A stretch of DNA of 42,484 nt from Candidatus Omnitrophota bacterium (GTDB lineage Bacteria; Omnitrophota; Gorgyraeia; Gygaellales; JAMWDD01): contig JAQUNK010000010.1 of assembly GCA_028717645.1 (NCBI GenBank), forward strand, positions 1 through 42,484. The letters run 5' to 3'. Within the stretch, counting starts at the first letter, position 1. The number at the start of each line of letters is the position of its first letter. Position numbers and translations under genes: made by a program. Shown piece after piece: positions 9,411 to 19,979 of this stretch. Under the pieces are notes generated by a model. That model was given only the letters and a program-made list of their open reading frames with translations, ran no database searches and was not told the origin of the DNA.

Positions 9411-10679
9411 TCAAAGAAAAAGAGTTTCGTCCCTGTGTGAGCCGATGGAAACCAGGCAGACCTTGACGTTAAGGGTATCCTGCAGCCACTCGATATAAAC
9501 CCTTGCTGCGGCAGGAAGTTTATCGTAACTCTTTGTTTTAGTGGTAGTTTCATTCCAGCCGGAAAAGTCTTTGTAAACCGGTTTGGCATTTTCCAGGACC
9601 TCTATATCATAAGGGTACTCTTTAAATATTTTTCCTTTATATTTGTAGGCGGTGCAGACCTTGATCTTGTCAAGCCCATCCAGCACATCCAGCTTCATAA
9701 TCGCCATTTCTGTTATGCCGTTGATCATACAGGCATGTTTTACCATCAGGCTGTCAAACCAGCCGCAGCGCCGGGGCCTTCCAGTAGTTGCGCCGAATTC
9801 TTTTCCTTTATTGCGGATAACGGTCTGGAACGAAGACTCGAATTCCGTAGGGAACGGCCCTTCCCCGACGCGGGTCGTATAGGCCTTGGCCACGCCAATA
9901 ACCTTATCTACCACGCCCGGAAAAACACCCGTACCTATGCATGCACCTGCGGCAATAGCCGAAGAAGAAGTAACATAAGGATACGTACCGAAATCGATAT
10001 CCAGAAAAGTACCCTGCGCCCCTTCAAAAAGAATGGGTTTCTTCTCTTTTACCGCTTTATTTACCAAAAGTGTAGTGTCGGAAATATATTTTTTAAGCGA
10101 CTTAGCGTAACCAAGGTACTGCGCGTATAATTCGGTAAATGAAAAACCCGGATGGCGGTACACCTTTTTGAAGATCTCATTTTTTTCTTTCAGGTTATCT
10201 TTTAATTTCTCTTTTAATACGCGGGGGTTGAGGATATCGACCATCCTGATACCGCAGCGATTTATTTTATCCGCATAACATGGGCCGATCCCGCGGCCGG
10301 TAGTGCCGATCTTGTTAAAACGCCTTGATTCGCGCAATTTATCCAAAATGCGGTGGTACGGCATGATTACGTGGCAGAGCTCTGATATCTTCAGGCGCTC
10401 ATCGATATCGACGCGGCGAGAATTCAGGTCCCTTATCTCTTTGATCAGCGTTTCGGGGTCAACCACGACGCCATTACCGATAACGCAGATCTTTCCTCTG
10501 CGTAATATTCCTGAAGGAATAAGGTGAAAAATATATTCCTGGTCGCCGACCACTACCGTATGACCGGCGTTGCTGCCGCCTTGGTAGCGCACGATATAAT
10601 CGCTATCGCCGGAAAAGACATCTATGGCCTTTCCCTTGCCTTCATCACCCCATTGTGCACCTACTATTACGATATTCAT
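9411..10679 (-). CDS. purA: Adenylosuccinate synthetase
   Basis: 422 aa; VGAQWGDEGKGKAIDVFS, GGSNAGHTVV, GTTGRGIGPCYADK, FEGAQGTFLDIDFGTYPYVTSS. Confidence 0.96.
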   Translation of the reverse strand: MNIVIVGAQWGDEGKGKAIDVFSGDSDYIVRYQGGSNAGHTVVVGDQEYIFHLIPSGILRRGKICVIGNGVVVDPETLIKEIRDLNSRRVDIDERLKISELCHVIMPYHRILDKLRESRRFNKIGTTGRGIGPCYADKINRCGIRMVDILNPRVLKEKLKDNLKEKNEIFKKVYRHPGFSFTELYAQYLGYAKSLKKYISDTTLLVNKAVKEKKPILFEGAQGTFLDIDFGTYPYVTSSSAIAAGACIGTGVFPGVVDKVIGVAKAYTTRVGEGPFPTEFESSFQTVIRNKGKEFGATTGRPRRCGWFDSLMVKHACMINGITEMAIMKLDVLDGLDKIKVCTAYKYKGKIFKEYPYDIEVLENAKPVYKDFSGWNETTTKTKSYDKLPAAARVYIEWLQDTLNVKVCLVSIGSHRDETLFL

Positions 10680-11914
10680 GGCATCATGGTGAATATTTTT
10701 TGTGCGATATCCGGATGCGTGGCGATGAATTTCAATTCATCGTCGACCAGCGGTTTCTGATTATGCACATTGGCATAACGCACCAGCTCCAGGATCTTCG
10801 TCGCCTCGGCATCATCCTTAAAAGGGATTTCCAGGCGCTCGTAGACATTCCTGAAACCTTTTATCCCGGAGTACTCTCCGGCGGTAATCTTTCTTCCGGT
10901 TTCGATGATCTCCGGCTCACCCCTTCCCAACCCTTCATAATCATAAAGCTCGTAATTACGCCTGTCTTTTAATGCTCCGTCGGCGTGGATACCCGATTCG
11001 TGGGCAAAAGCATTGGCGCCCACACCGGGCTGATTTATAGGAATAGGCACGCCGAACGCATAAGAGGCGTATTTAGAGATTTTCCAGCTCATCTTTAAAT
11101 TAACCCGCTCATCAAGCTGATATTCCTGCATACCGTTGCCGTATTTTATCGCCAAGATAACGGAAACCAGATCCGCATTGCCCGCCCGCTCGCCCATGCC
11201 ATTGACACAAGTGTTTATATAGGCATCGACTCCCGCGTCATTCGCCGCCTTGGCACCGGAAATGGAATTGGCCACTACCAGGCCCAGGTCGTTATGGCAG
11301 TGTATCTCGATAGGCATCCCTACTGCCTCTGCCAGCAACTTTATCCTTTCATAAATGGTAAAGGGAGTATCGCAGCCCAGCGTATCGCAATATCTTATCC
11401 TTTCCGCTCCGGCGCTTTTGGCCGCAGTGGCAAATTCGATCAAATATTCCATGCGCGTGCGCGAAGCGTCTTCGGCATTGACGCCGATGCCCTTAGCACC
11501 CTTATCTAACGCCTCTCTTACCGCCTCGCTCATTTCCTTGATTACTGAACTGTGGTCGAGCTTACCCTTGAACTTATGGATGATCATCTGGTCGGAAGTA
11601 GAAATAGATAAGTTCAGGTGCTTGATCTTAGGCACAGCCTTAAAGGTAGTCCTCACGTCTTCTCTCGTCGCGCGTATCCAGCCTTCCAGCCTGATCGGTG
11701 AAAGAGCGCCTTTTTCGACCAGCTCCAAGTTCGCATTCAGATATTCCTTTTCGTGGCGGGTAACCGGAAAACCAAACTCCGACTGGAATATGCCCATCTC
11801 GTTAAGATAAAGGTTGATCATCGTCTTTTCCAACTTCGAAAGGCATATCCTGGAAGTCTGCACCCCGTCGCGGTTGGTAACGTCTATCAGATAGATCTTC
11901 GGTTTTACTTTCAT
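10676..11914 (-). CDS. Homocitrate synthase / isopropylmalate synthase-family (HMGL-like) acyltransferase
   Basis: 412 aa; YLIDVTNRDGVQTSRICLSKLEK, IEIHCHNDLGLVVANSISGAKAA, NTCVNGMGERAGNADL; substrate not determinable. Overlaps purA by ATGA. Confidence 0.83.
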   Translation of the reverse strand: MKVKPKIYLIDVTNRDGVQTSRICLSKLEKTMINLYLNEMGIFQSEFGFPVTRHEKEYLNANLELVEKGALSPIRLEGWIRATREDVRTTFKAVPKIKHLNLSISTSDQMIIHKFKGKLDHSSVIKEMSEAVREALDKGAKGIGVNAEDASRTRMEYLIEFATAAKSAGAERIRYCDTLGCDTPFTIYERIKLLAEAVGMPIEIHCHNDLGLVVANSISGAKAANDAGVDAYINTCVNGMGERAGNADLVSVILAIKYGNGMQEYQLDERVNLKMSWKISKYASYAFGVPIPINQPGVGANAFAHESGIHADGALKDRRNYELYDYEGLGRGEPEIIETGRKITAGEYSGIKGFRNVYERLEIPFKDDAEATKILELVRYANVHNQKPLVDDELKFIATHPDIAQKIFTMMP

Positions 11915-11924
11915 ATCTTCACCT

Positions 11925-13655
11925 CTATTTATTCGCGTCCATTATTTTTTTCCATTCTTGCGGCTTAGGATTAAGTTTGGAACTGAAGATCTCATTATTG
12001 CCCAATAAATAAGTCGGGCCATTTTTTATCTGCAGCTCTTTGTTCAAACTGATGTTACGCCTCAAAAGTTCTTCCGCCGTTTTGGTTTTGGCGCAGGCCT
12101 TTATTTTATTTATATCCATGCCCACGGCGCAATCATCCCACCATGAACTCTCGATGTTTTTGGCCCGGCAGATAAGGTAATCCGTCGCTTTCTGCGGATA
12201 ATTTTCGATTACGCAGATCGCCCTTAAGTCCTCCTCTAGTTCCGGTGTCCCGTTCGGGCAGGAAAAGGTTTTATTCTGTGCGTCTTCGACGACGAGAAAA
12301 TGGATATTCGGCTTATAGGCTTTTGTCGATTCCAATAATTCCGCCGTATTTTTATCAAAAAGGCTGATGAATATATCAAATGCACCGGCGACCTTCTTTC
12401 TTTCGATAAAATAAGACACGCCGATGGCATCCGGATTGATCAAATAGTATTGCCCCTTCTGGGTTACCTTGTCCTTGATAGCGGAAAAATTATTTTCCTT
12501 ATCTATGTCCTTGTTCAAGAGAAATAAGGGCAGGAATGTTGCGTTCATATCCTTTACCAACTGCTTTCCCTTAGCGGATTCATAATCTACGTAACTGGTT
12601 TCCAAGTTCCCCAGCTGAGACTGTAAGAACTCCAGCTGGCCGTCTATATTACAGGTAATGCAATTTTTGGGCCTGATCACCGTAACCGATACCCTGGGGG
12701 TGCGGATAAATACGCATTCTGCCGTCGCTTCCGCGGCATTCTTACATTGCCCGATAGAGCCGGGCTCGCTGACGCAGTCGCGGTTTGAAAAACACTTCGG
12801 CAAAATGCTCGAAACCTGCGGATCGTCCTTGACCTCTTTAGATAAGCGCATCTCATCCGTCTTCTCGTCGCTGACGACCTTATCATTGATACCCAGAACC
12901 AGTTTACCGAGCCTGCGGCCGTCCCTGACGGGCCGAAGCACTATGGTCTTACCTACATGGTCAATAACTTTTTCATTGCTTCCCGGTCCGATCAAAACAT
13001 TTATCTCGGGGAATTCCTTTACCAGGGTTTCTTCTTCTCCGAAAAAGAAATTGGTAAGCAGAATTATGATGTCTGCGCCCTTACTCTTGATCTCGGGCAA
13101 CACTGCTTTTAACGCCTGGCGTGGTTCGCTTATTTCCAGTTCCGGAGAACGTTCCTTGGCCTGCATGGCAGTTACTCCGACGATAGCAACTTTCAGCCCG
13201 CCGATATCCTTCATAACATAGGGCTGAATCTTCGCCAACTTTATATTACAGGACACAAAAGGAATGCCTGATTTCTCGATCTGCCCTTCTAAAAAGTCTT
13301 TACCGAAATTAAATTCGTCTACCCCTACGGCTACGGCGTCGTATTGCATCATGGCCACGGCAGATAAATTCACCAGGGTGCGTTTTTTATCCAGATCAGT
13401 GTTCTGCTGCGAATAATCCAGCGGCCCGCCGGCAAAAAGGTTGCCGGAATCAAGCAATAATATATTGGAGTCTGCCTTTCTTAATTCTTTGACCTTGGTG
13501 GCCCTGCGCGCTATGCCTCCGTCCGGCTGTACCGGGCAATGGCAGGGGTATAAAGCACTCCTGGTCTCACCGGTAAAAATAACGGTAATATTCTCGGCAT
13601 AAGCCGTGCTTAAACAAAATAGCGAAATCAAAAGGAATAAAATTGTTTTCTTCAC
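11925..13655 (-). CDS. Secreted 5'-nucleotidase/metallophosphatase-fold protein with C-terminal CxxC thioredoxin-like region
   Basis: 576 aa; signal peptide; ITVIFTGETRSALYPCHCPVQPDGGIARRATKVKELRKADSNILLLDSGNLFAGGP; later VTVIRPKNCITCNIDGQLEFLQSQLG and a Cys-rich C-terminus (YLICRAKNIESSWWDDCA). Confidence 0.7.
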   Translation of the reverse strand: MKKTILFLLISLFCLSTAYAENITVIFTGETRSALYPCHCPVQPDGGIARRATKVKELRKADSNILLLDSGNLFAGGPLDYSQQNTDLDKKRTLVNLSAVAMMQYDAVAVGVDEFNFGKDFLEGQIEKSGIPFVSCNIKLAKIQPYVMKDIGGLKVAIVGVTAMQAKERSPELEISEPRQALKAVLPEIKSKGADIIILLTNFFFGEEETLVKEFPEINVLIGPGSNEKVIDHVGKTIVLRPVRDGRRLGKLVLGINDKVVSDEKTDEMRLSKEVKDDPQVSSILPKCFSNRDCVSEPGSIGQCKNAAEATAECVFIRTPRVSVTVIRPKNCITCNIDGQLEFLQSQLGNLETSYVDYESAKGKQLVKDMNATFLPLFLLNKDIDKENNFSAIKDKVTQKGQYYLINPDAIGVSYFIERKKVAGAFDIFISLFDKNTAELLESTKAYKPNIHFLVVEDAQNKTFSCPNGTPELEEDLRAICVIENYPQKATDYLICRAKNIESSWWDDCAVGMDINKIKACAKTKTAEELLRRNISLNKELQIKNGPTYLLGNNEIFSSKLNPKPQEWKKIMDANK

Positions 13656-13665
13656 TTTTCCCCTC

Positions 13666-14829
13666 CTACTTCTTCACAAAAATCAATAAAGATGCTCCCA
13701 AGGCAAAAAATAATACCGCAGTCAATAATTTTACCAGCGCCAGGCGCTTACGGAAAAATGCGGAAAATTGCTGCGATGTCATGCCTAAAACACCCAAATA
13801 AAGTATGACCAATAACGGTAGAATAAATACAATGTTGTACAGAAAAAGATAAAGCAGCGCTTTTAGCCTTAGCGCCGGGACTCCCAGGATATATACTATC
13901 GTCGGTAGATAAAGCTGGCCCGTACAGACAAATTCCAATATGGAGACGATAAAACCGCATGATAACGCGCTTACCAATAACGCCCAAAGATGGCGCCGCC
14001 TTTCCTTTTTATCTAGCCGGATGTCGACCTTATCCCTGATCACTCCCTGGATCCTCGATTTTATCGCGCCCGGCAGTTTTAGGACCACCTTTTCTGCATC
14101 TTTTGTCCTGTGGTATATCCAGGCATCGTAAGCACTGTAAAGCCCCAGGCCCAGAGCCAGCAATGCCGTGATCAGATAAACTACCTTTGCCAAGACCTGG
14201 AATATGGCCAGCTGTTTTAAAAAATGGAATATCCCCAGCCCGATCAAGAAATAACTGATAAAAACAGCCAGGATAAAAGTACATCCGACGGCGATCATTG
14301 CCTGCTTATCGTAGCCGGAAAAACTGAGGAAAGAAATAAAAAATACGATCACCGTGAACGCGCAAGGGTTTATGCTATCTGCGAGACTAGCGCTCAGGAT
14401 AGTCAGAGGCCCGAACTGTTTGAACCTATCCACAAAAGATTCCTGGCGGGCCAAGACATCGGCCTTCACCTTAATGCTCACCGAAGAAAACTGCGGGTCA
14501 TTGGTATTGAAATAAATGGAATTGACCACCTCACCGTGGTAACCGGCGCTGTTAAAACTAAATTCAATATCCAGCTTTCCGCCGGGAGGAATAACAGATT
14601 TCTGCTTGGGCGAAATTATTCTAAGGCAACCGCAGCTTACATACGGAGCGCTGACGATCAGATCGGAATCTCCGTCGTTGGCTACGCTCATCTTATATTG
14701 ATAGAGCCTGCCTTCTTCTATCCTACCGATATCAAAGAGCGCCGGATTTATTACCGCTTTACCAGCCGCAAAAGAAAGGCCCGGCACCAACAACACGAAT
14801 ACAAAAAATAAATACTTGCAAACTCTCAT
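13666..14829 (-). CDS. DUF1573 domain fused to CcdA/DsbD-like membrane protein
   Basis: 387 aa; DUF1573-like INPALFDIGRIEEGRLYQYKMSVANDGDSDLIVSAPYVSCGCL, then 6-7 TM with DSINPCAFTVIVFFISFLSF and CGFIVSILEFVCTGQLYLPTI (CcdA-like Cys pair). Confidence 0.82.
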   Translation of the reverse strand: MRVCKYLFFVFVLLVPGLSFAAGKAVINPALFDIGRIEEGRLYQYKMSVANDGDSDLIVSAPYVSCGCLRIISPKQKSVIPPGGKLDIEFSFNSAGYHGEVVNSIYFNTNDPQFSSVSIKVKADVLARQESFVDRFKQFGPLTILSASLADSINPCAFTVIVFFISFLSFSGYDKQAMIAVGCTFILAVFISYFLIGLGIFHFLKQLAIFQVLAKVVYLITALLALGLGLYSAYDAWIYHRTKDAEKVVLKLPGAIKSRIQGVIRDKVDIRLDKKERRRHLWALLVSALSCGFIVSILEFVCTGQLYLPTIVYILGVPALRLKALLYLFLYNIVFILPLLVILYLGVLGMTSQQFSAFFRKRLALVKLLTAVLFFALGASLLIFVKK

Positions 14830-14855
14830 CTATGGTAAAACTATCCGCTTCCTGC

Positions 14856-16439
14856 CTATAACTTTATTACTTTGACCGAAAGGATATTTTCTAATTTCTT
14901 TATTTTTTCTAGGATCTCTTCGCTGATCGGGCTATCCACGTTTAATACAGTAATAGCTTTCCCGCCCTGTTTTTCCCGGCCGAAGGTCATCGCAGCAATG
15001 TTGATGTTATATTTACCTAAAAGCGCGCCTAAGTTACCGATTATACCGGGCTTATCTAAATTGTATGTCACCAGCATCGATCCGGCGGGCGCGGTCTCTA
15101 CATAATAGCCCTCTATTTTGACGATACGCGGCTTTTTGTTGCTGGAGAGAGTGCCACTCACAGAATAACCACCCTTATCGGTTTTGATATCCAGGGTAAT
15201 GAGATTAACGAACTCCTCTTCCTGGGCAAGGCGCACTTCTTCTAATTTGATACCCCGCTCTTTTGCCAGGGTAATAGCGTTGATGTAATTGACGCTGTCC
15301 CGTAATATCGGAGTAAGCAGACCCTTGACCAGGGCCATGGCAATGGGCGCGATATCCTGCTGAATAATGTCCCCGCTATAAATTATTTTTACTTCCTGAA
15401 GGCGGCCCTCGATCAGCTGGCAGGCGAACTCGCCCATTTTCTCAGCCAACTCGATGTACGGCTTCAGTATGCGGTATGTTTCTGCTTCTACCGACGGATA
15501 ATTAGCGGCATTACGGATGCCTCTGCCTAAAAGCGCATCACGCACTACCTCGGCGACCTCTACCGCAACATTGACCTGCGCTTCTTCCGTAGAAGCACCC
15601 AGGTGCGGGGTAACGATCACCTTGTCCAGGCTAAATAATTCCAGGTCCGGCGGCGGCGGCTCTTTTTCGAAAACATCAAGCGCTGCAGCGCTTACCTTTC
15701 CGGATTTTACTGCCTTTGCTAACGCAGCCTCATCAATGATCCCGCCGCGCGCGCAGTTAATTACCTTTACCCCGTTTTTCATCAAAGCAAATTCTTTATC
15801 GGAGATCAAATGTTTTGTCTCGGCCCCGCCGGGAACATGCACGGTGATAAAATCGCTCTTCTTAAATAACGTTTCCAGCTCAACCACTTCTACTTTAAGG
15901 CTGGCGGCAACTTCTTTGGAAAGGAACGGGTCGAATGCCAAAACCTTCATCCCAAAAGCGATTGCACGCTTGGCCACTTCCCGTCCTATCCTGCCTAAGC
16001 CGACGATCCCGAGGGTCTTCTGATAAAGCTCAACCCCCATAAATTTATTACGTTGCCATTCGCCTTTTTTTAAAGAGGCGCTGGCCTGGGGGATATTGCG
16101 CGACATGCTTAAAAGCAGGCTCATGGCATGTTCCGCGGTAGAAATGGTATTTCCACCGGGCGTATTCATCACGATAATGCCCTTTTGTGTAGCTGCCTCC
16201 AAGTCCACATTATCCAAGCCTACACCAGCACGGCCGATGACCTTTAAGTTCTTGGCTGCAGCAATAATATCCTTGGTGACCTTCGTGGCACTCCTCACTA
16301 AAAGAGCGTCGTAGTCTTTGATGACTTCCTTCAGCTGTTCGGGCTTAAGGCCGGTATTCACATCTACCTTGAATTCCTTGACCTCTTTTAATATTTTCAA
16401 ACCCTCTTCGGATAAAGAGTCGCTGACCAATATCTTCAT
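14856..16439 (-). CDS. serA: D-3-phosphoglycerate dehydrogenase (with ASB and ACT regions)
   Basis: 527 aa; GRAGVGLDNVDLEAAT, TLGIVGLGRIGREVAKRA, INCARGGIIDEAAL, TPHLGASTEEAQ, C-terminal ACT. Confidence 0.96.
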   Translation of the reverse strand: MKILVSDSLSEEGLKILKEVKEFKVDVNTGLKPEQLKEVIKDYDALLVRSATKVTKDIIAAAKNLKVIGRAGVGLDNVDLEAATQKGIIVMNTPGGNTISTAEHAMSLLLSMSRNIPQASASLKKGEWQRNKFMGVELYQKTLGIVGLGRIGREVAKRAIAFGMKVLAFDPFLSKEVAASLKVEVVELETLFKKSDFITVHVPGGAETKHLISDKEFALMKNGVKVINCARGGIIDEAALAKAVKSGKVSAAALDVFEKEPPPPDLELFSLDKVIVTPHLGASTEEAQVNVAVEVAEVVRDALLGRGIRNAANYPSVEAETYRILKPYIELAEKMGEFACQLIEGRLQEVKIIYSGDIIQQDIAPIAMALVKGLLTPILRDSVNYINAITLAKERGIKLEEVRLAQEEEFVNLITLDIKTDKGGYSVSGTLSSNKKPRIVKIEGYYVETAPAGSMLVTYNLDKPGIIGNLGALLGKYNINIAAMTFGREKQGGKAITVLNVDSPISEEILEKIKKLENILSVKVIKL

Positions 16440-16449
16440 ATAATACTCC

Positions 16450-17586
16450 TTATTTCAAAAACACTTCTTCCGCTGCCTTAATACCTTTTCCTAACTCAAA
16501 CTTATGTCCCATCTGATATAGGACTTTTTCCAGGCACGAGATGCCGAGGATGATGTCAAACTCATTGATATAACCCATATGCGCAATGCGAAAAACTTTG
16601 CCTTTTAATTCGGCCTGCCCTCCGGCAATGGTTACACCGTGGGTATCACGCATGGTCTTGACCAATTTTTCTCCGTCAATGCCCTGCGGGACCTTTACTG
16701 CAGTAACCCCTTCGGAAGCTGCACTCGGTGCAAATAACTCAAGCCCTAAAGCAAGCATCGCTTTGCGTGTGGCATCGGCCATTTTTTTATGCCGGGCGAA
16801 AATATTTTCCAGGCCCTGTTGCTTTATGATATCCAATGCCGCCTTTAAAGCGATGATCACGGATATCGCCGGAGTAAAAGGCGTATCTGTCTTGGCCCAC
16901 GCTTTTTTAGCCAATCTTAGATCAAGATAATAACGCGGCGACCTGGAAACCTCGATCAGTTTATAGGCCTTTTCACTGATGCTGATAAACCCTAAACCCG
17001 GAGGCAGCATCATACCTTTCTGTGAACCGGAGACTACCATATCCAGGCCCCATTCATCGGTTTTTAGATCTACGGAGGCAAGCGCACTGATAGCATCCAC
17101 TACCAAAACTGCTTTCGTGGGCTTGATGACCTCAGCGATCGCCTTGATATTGTTATCCACGCCTGTAGAAGTCTCGCAAGCCGTAACAAATACCGCTTTG
17201 ATCGTTGGGTCCTGTTTTAGAAGTTTTTCTATTTCCTTGGGATCGACCGCTTTCCCCCATTCTACCTTGAGCACCTTTGCGTTGATACCGTAGGCCTTGC
17301 ATAATTCCGTCCATCTTTCGCCAAATTTACCACCCTCGACCGTGATCGCCGTATCACCACTAGATAAAAGATTCACCACCGCCGCTTCCATGGCGCCTGT
17401 TCCCGACGAAGTAAGGATAAAAACATCGTTTTTGGTCTGAAAAATATATTGCAGCCCCTCTCCTACCTCTTTAAGTATCGCCTGGAACTGCGGGGTACGG
17501 TGATGGATAATCGGCCGCGCCAATGCCTCGCAAACTTCCGGAGGTAAGGGTGTCGGGCCGGGAGTCAAAAGATAATTCTTTTTCAT
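16450..17586 (-). CDS. Class V aminotransferase (serine-glyoxylate / alanine-glyoxylate / phosphoserine-type)
   Basis: 378 aa; LTPGPTPLPPEVCEALARPIIHHRTPQF, LTSSGTGAMEAAVVNL, DAISALASVDLKTDEWGLDMVVSGSQKGMMLPPGLGF. Confidence 0.9.
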   Translation of the reverse strand: MKKNYLLTPGPTPLPPEVCEALARPIIHHRTPQFQAILKEVGEGLQYIFQTKNDVFILTSSGTGAMEAAVVNLLSSGDTAITVEGGKFGERWTELCKAYGINAKVLKVEWGKAVDPKEIEKLLKQDPTIKAVFVTACETSTGVDNNIKAIAEVIKPTKAVLVVDAISALASVDLKTDEWGLDMVVSGSQKGMMLPPGLGFISISEKAYKLIEVSRSPRYYLDLRLAKKAWAKTDTPFTPAISVIIALKAALDIIKQQGLENIFARHKKMADATRKAMLALGLELFAPSAASEGVTAVKVPQGIDGEKLVKTMRDTHGVTIAGGQAELKGKVFRIAHMGYINEFDIILGISCLEKVLYQMGHKFELGKGIKAAEEVFLK

Positions 17587-17655
17587 GATCAGGTTCCTTT
17601 CTTTAATAAATATGTGGCTTTTATTACGTTCGCTTAGGCTGTGTAAGTTTGGGCC

Positions 17656-18261
17656 TCATTTATTTTTTCCAACAACCACTTCGTCAATTATGCCGTAAGT
17701 CTTTGCTTCAGTAGCCGACATGAAATAATCGCGGTCAGTGTCTTTTTGGATCTTTTCTAGCGACTGCTTGGTGTGATGCGCCAGTATTTCGTTTATTCTA
17801 TCCCTCAACTGTAGGATCTCTTTGGCATGGCGGGAAATATCTTCGGCTGTCCCCTGCATGCCTCCCCAGGGCTGATGGATCATGATGCGGGAATTAGGAA
17901 GCGTGAAACGTTTTCCTTTTGTCCCGGCGCAGAGCAGCAACGCTCCCATGCTGGCGGCCTGTCCTACGCAATAGGTCGCCACGTCGCATTTGACAAATTG
18001 CATCGTGTCATAGATCGCCAGGCCGCTGGTAACCGAACCACCGGGTGAATTGATATAAATATTTATTTCTTTGGAAGCATCTTCCATCTGTAAAAAAAGC
18101 ATCTGGGCGATGACTAAATTGGCGACCAGGTCGTCTATGGCTGTGCCGATAAAGATTATCCTATCCTTGAGCAGCCGGGAATAAATGTCATAGGCCCTTT
18201 CATAACCGCGAGGGTTCTGCTCAATGACCATGGGAACCAGTGTCTGCATTTTTATATCCAT
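17656..18261 (-). CDS. clpP: ATP-dependent Clp protease proteolytic subunit
   Basis: 201 aa; [54 protein letters not shown]. Confidence 0.97.
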   Translation of the reverse strand: MDIKMQTLVPMVIEQNPRGYERAYDIYSRLLKDRIIFIGTAIDDLVANLVIAQMLFLQMEDASKEINIYINSPGGSVTSGLAIYDTMQFVKCDVATYCVGQAASMGALLLCAGTKGKRFTLPNSRIMIHQPWGGMQGTAEDISRHAKEILQLRDRINEILAHHTKQSLEKIQKDTDRDYFMSATEAKTYGIIDEVVVGKNK

Positions 18262-18286
18262 CTCTGCCTCCGCTTTAGATTTGGTT

Positions 18287-19165
18287 TTAAGATTTCTGGG
18301 ACCAATTTGCCTGATTAAATAGAAGTTCCATTACCTTGCGCGGCATCGTATTATCGATACTGATGTTCTCTTTTTTGGCTATCTCTTCGAGGATCAGATA
18401 GATCTTAACCTGCTTCTCGGCTTCCGGAGTGAGCCTTTTAGTGATATTTTCCTCTTCCGCTTCTATCTGTTCCTTGGGAACTCCGCGCATAGAAAGGTCT
18501 ATCTTGGTCTGCTGCAGCATGTCTTTTAATTGGCGGTCGACCATGGATTTAGGCGCTGTAAATTCAACGTCCTTAAGTAATTTTTCGATGATCTGAGTTT
18601 CCAGCTGATTATGCTGATGATTTTCTTTTTGCACATAGAGGTTGTTTTTTAAGTATGTTTCCAGTTCCTGGACATTCACATAGCCCAGGCTCTTGGCGAG
18701 GACATCGTCTATTTCCTTTACTTTACGTGCCTCTTTTATCCCTTCTTTAGCCTTGTTTATATCCTCATCAGTTACCGTTATTTTTTCGTAATCCAATTTA
18801 ATACCCTTGTAATCCTTTAACGGTATAGGCGGCTTGATCTCCAGGGTTGCTTTAAAAGATAAAAAGTCGGGCTTTAATTCCACATCTTTTATCTGTGATA
18901 ATTCTACGGCATCCAATTTTTCGTTCTTCAAGGCGTCGTCGCAGACAATAGGTATCAATTCATTAAGTACCCTTTCGTTAGCGAGGGATGCGTGGTACTT
19001 TTCTAAGACATTACGTGGGGCCTTGCCGGGCCTGAAGCCGTCAACCTTGACTTCGTCGGCCAATTTCGCGTAAACCTCATCGAATTTTTTTGTGACTATT
19101 TCACCGCTTACTTCAATACTCAGTTCTCTTTTGTTCGCGTCAATTTTTTTAACCGATGTTTTCAC
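18287..19165 (-). CDS. tig: Trigger factor-like chaperone lacking the FKBP/PPIase domain
   Basis: 292 aa; N-terminal ribosome-binding domain with [18 protein letters not shown]; passes directly from [17 protein letters not shown] into the C-terminal chaperone region. Confidence 0.88.
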   Translation of the reverse strand: MKTSVKKIDANKRELSIEVSGEIVTKKFDEVYAKLADEVKVDGFRPGKAPRNVLEKYHASLANERVLNELIPIVCDDALKNEKLDAVELSQIKDVELKPDFLSFKATLEIKPPIPLKDYKGIKLDYEKITVTDEDINKAKEGIKEARKVKEIDDVLAKSLGYVNVQELETYLKNNLYVQKENHQHNQLETQIIEKLLKDVEFTAPKSMVDRQLKDMLQQTKIDLSMRGVPKEQIEAEEENITKRLTPEAEKQVKIYLILEEIAKKENISIDNTMPRKVMELLFNQANWSQKS

Positions 19166-19256
19166 TGATTCTCCTTTTAATGAGCAGGCGGCTTACGTCG
19201 CTTCGCTCCGTAAGTCATAGCTCCTGTAATTTCTAACAGTTGTCGCGTCTGCGAAC

Positions 19257-19979
19257 TTACATACTGAACTTCTCGCCCAAATAGATCTCGCGCGCCTTGG
19301 GATTATTGATCAATTCACTGGCTGTTCCGTGTATCAAGATCCTTCCTTCTGCTATCAGGTAGGCCCGGTCGGTAATAGACAACGTTTCCCTGACGTTATG
19401 GTCCGTCAAAAGTATACCCAGGCCTTTGTTCCTGAGCGTCTTGATGATCTCCTGCGCCTCGCTCACCACGATGGGATCGATGCCGGAAAAAGGTTCATCG
19501 AGAAGTATAAATGACGGATCCGTCGCCAGCGCACGGGTAATCTCCAGCCTTCTGGCCTCCCCGCCCGATAACGTATACGCCCTGTTCTTCGCCAGGTGCG
19601 CAATATTCAGTTCATTCAATAATTTTTCCAGCTTCCTTTTTCTGTCCGCGCGGGATAGCGGCAGTGTTTCTAAAATCGCATTGATGTTCTCTTCCACGGT
19701 AAGTTTTCTAAAGATCGACGGCTCTTGCGAAAGATAGCCCATGCCGAAATGCGCCCGCTCATGTATGGGTAGCTGTGTGATATCCTGATTATCAAAAATA
19801 ATTTTTCCCTTATCCGGCCGTACTACGCCTACGATCATATAAAAGGTAGTCGTCTTACCCGCGCCGTTAGGGCCAAGCAGGCCGGTGATCTCACCGCGCT
19901 TGACCACTAAGTCTACGCCCCTGACCACTTCCCTGCCATTATAAGATTTAGAGAGGCTTTTGGTTTCAAGGAGATGCAT
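19257..19979 (-). CDS. lptB: LPS export ABC transporter ATP-binding protein
   Basis: 240 aa; GLLGPNGAGKTTTFYMIVGVVRPDKGKI, YTLSGGEARRLEITRALA, ILLDEPFSGIDPI. Confidence 0.95.
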   Translation of the reverse strand: MHLLETKSLSKSYNGREVVRGVDLVVKRGEITGLLGPNGAGKTTTFYMIVGVVRPDKGKIIFDNQDITQLPIHERAHFGMGYLSQEPSIFRKLTVEENINAILETLPLSRADRKRKLEKLLNELNIAHLAKNRAYTLSGGEARRLEITRALATDPSFILLDEPFSGIDPIVVSEAQEIIKTLRNKGLGILLTDHNVRETLSITDRAYLIAEGRILIHGTASELINNPKAREIYLGEKFSM

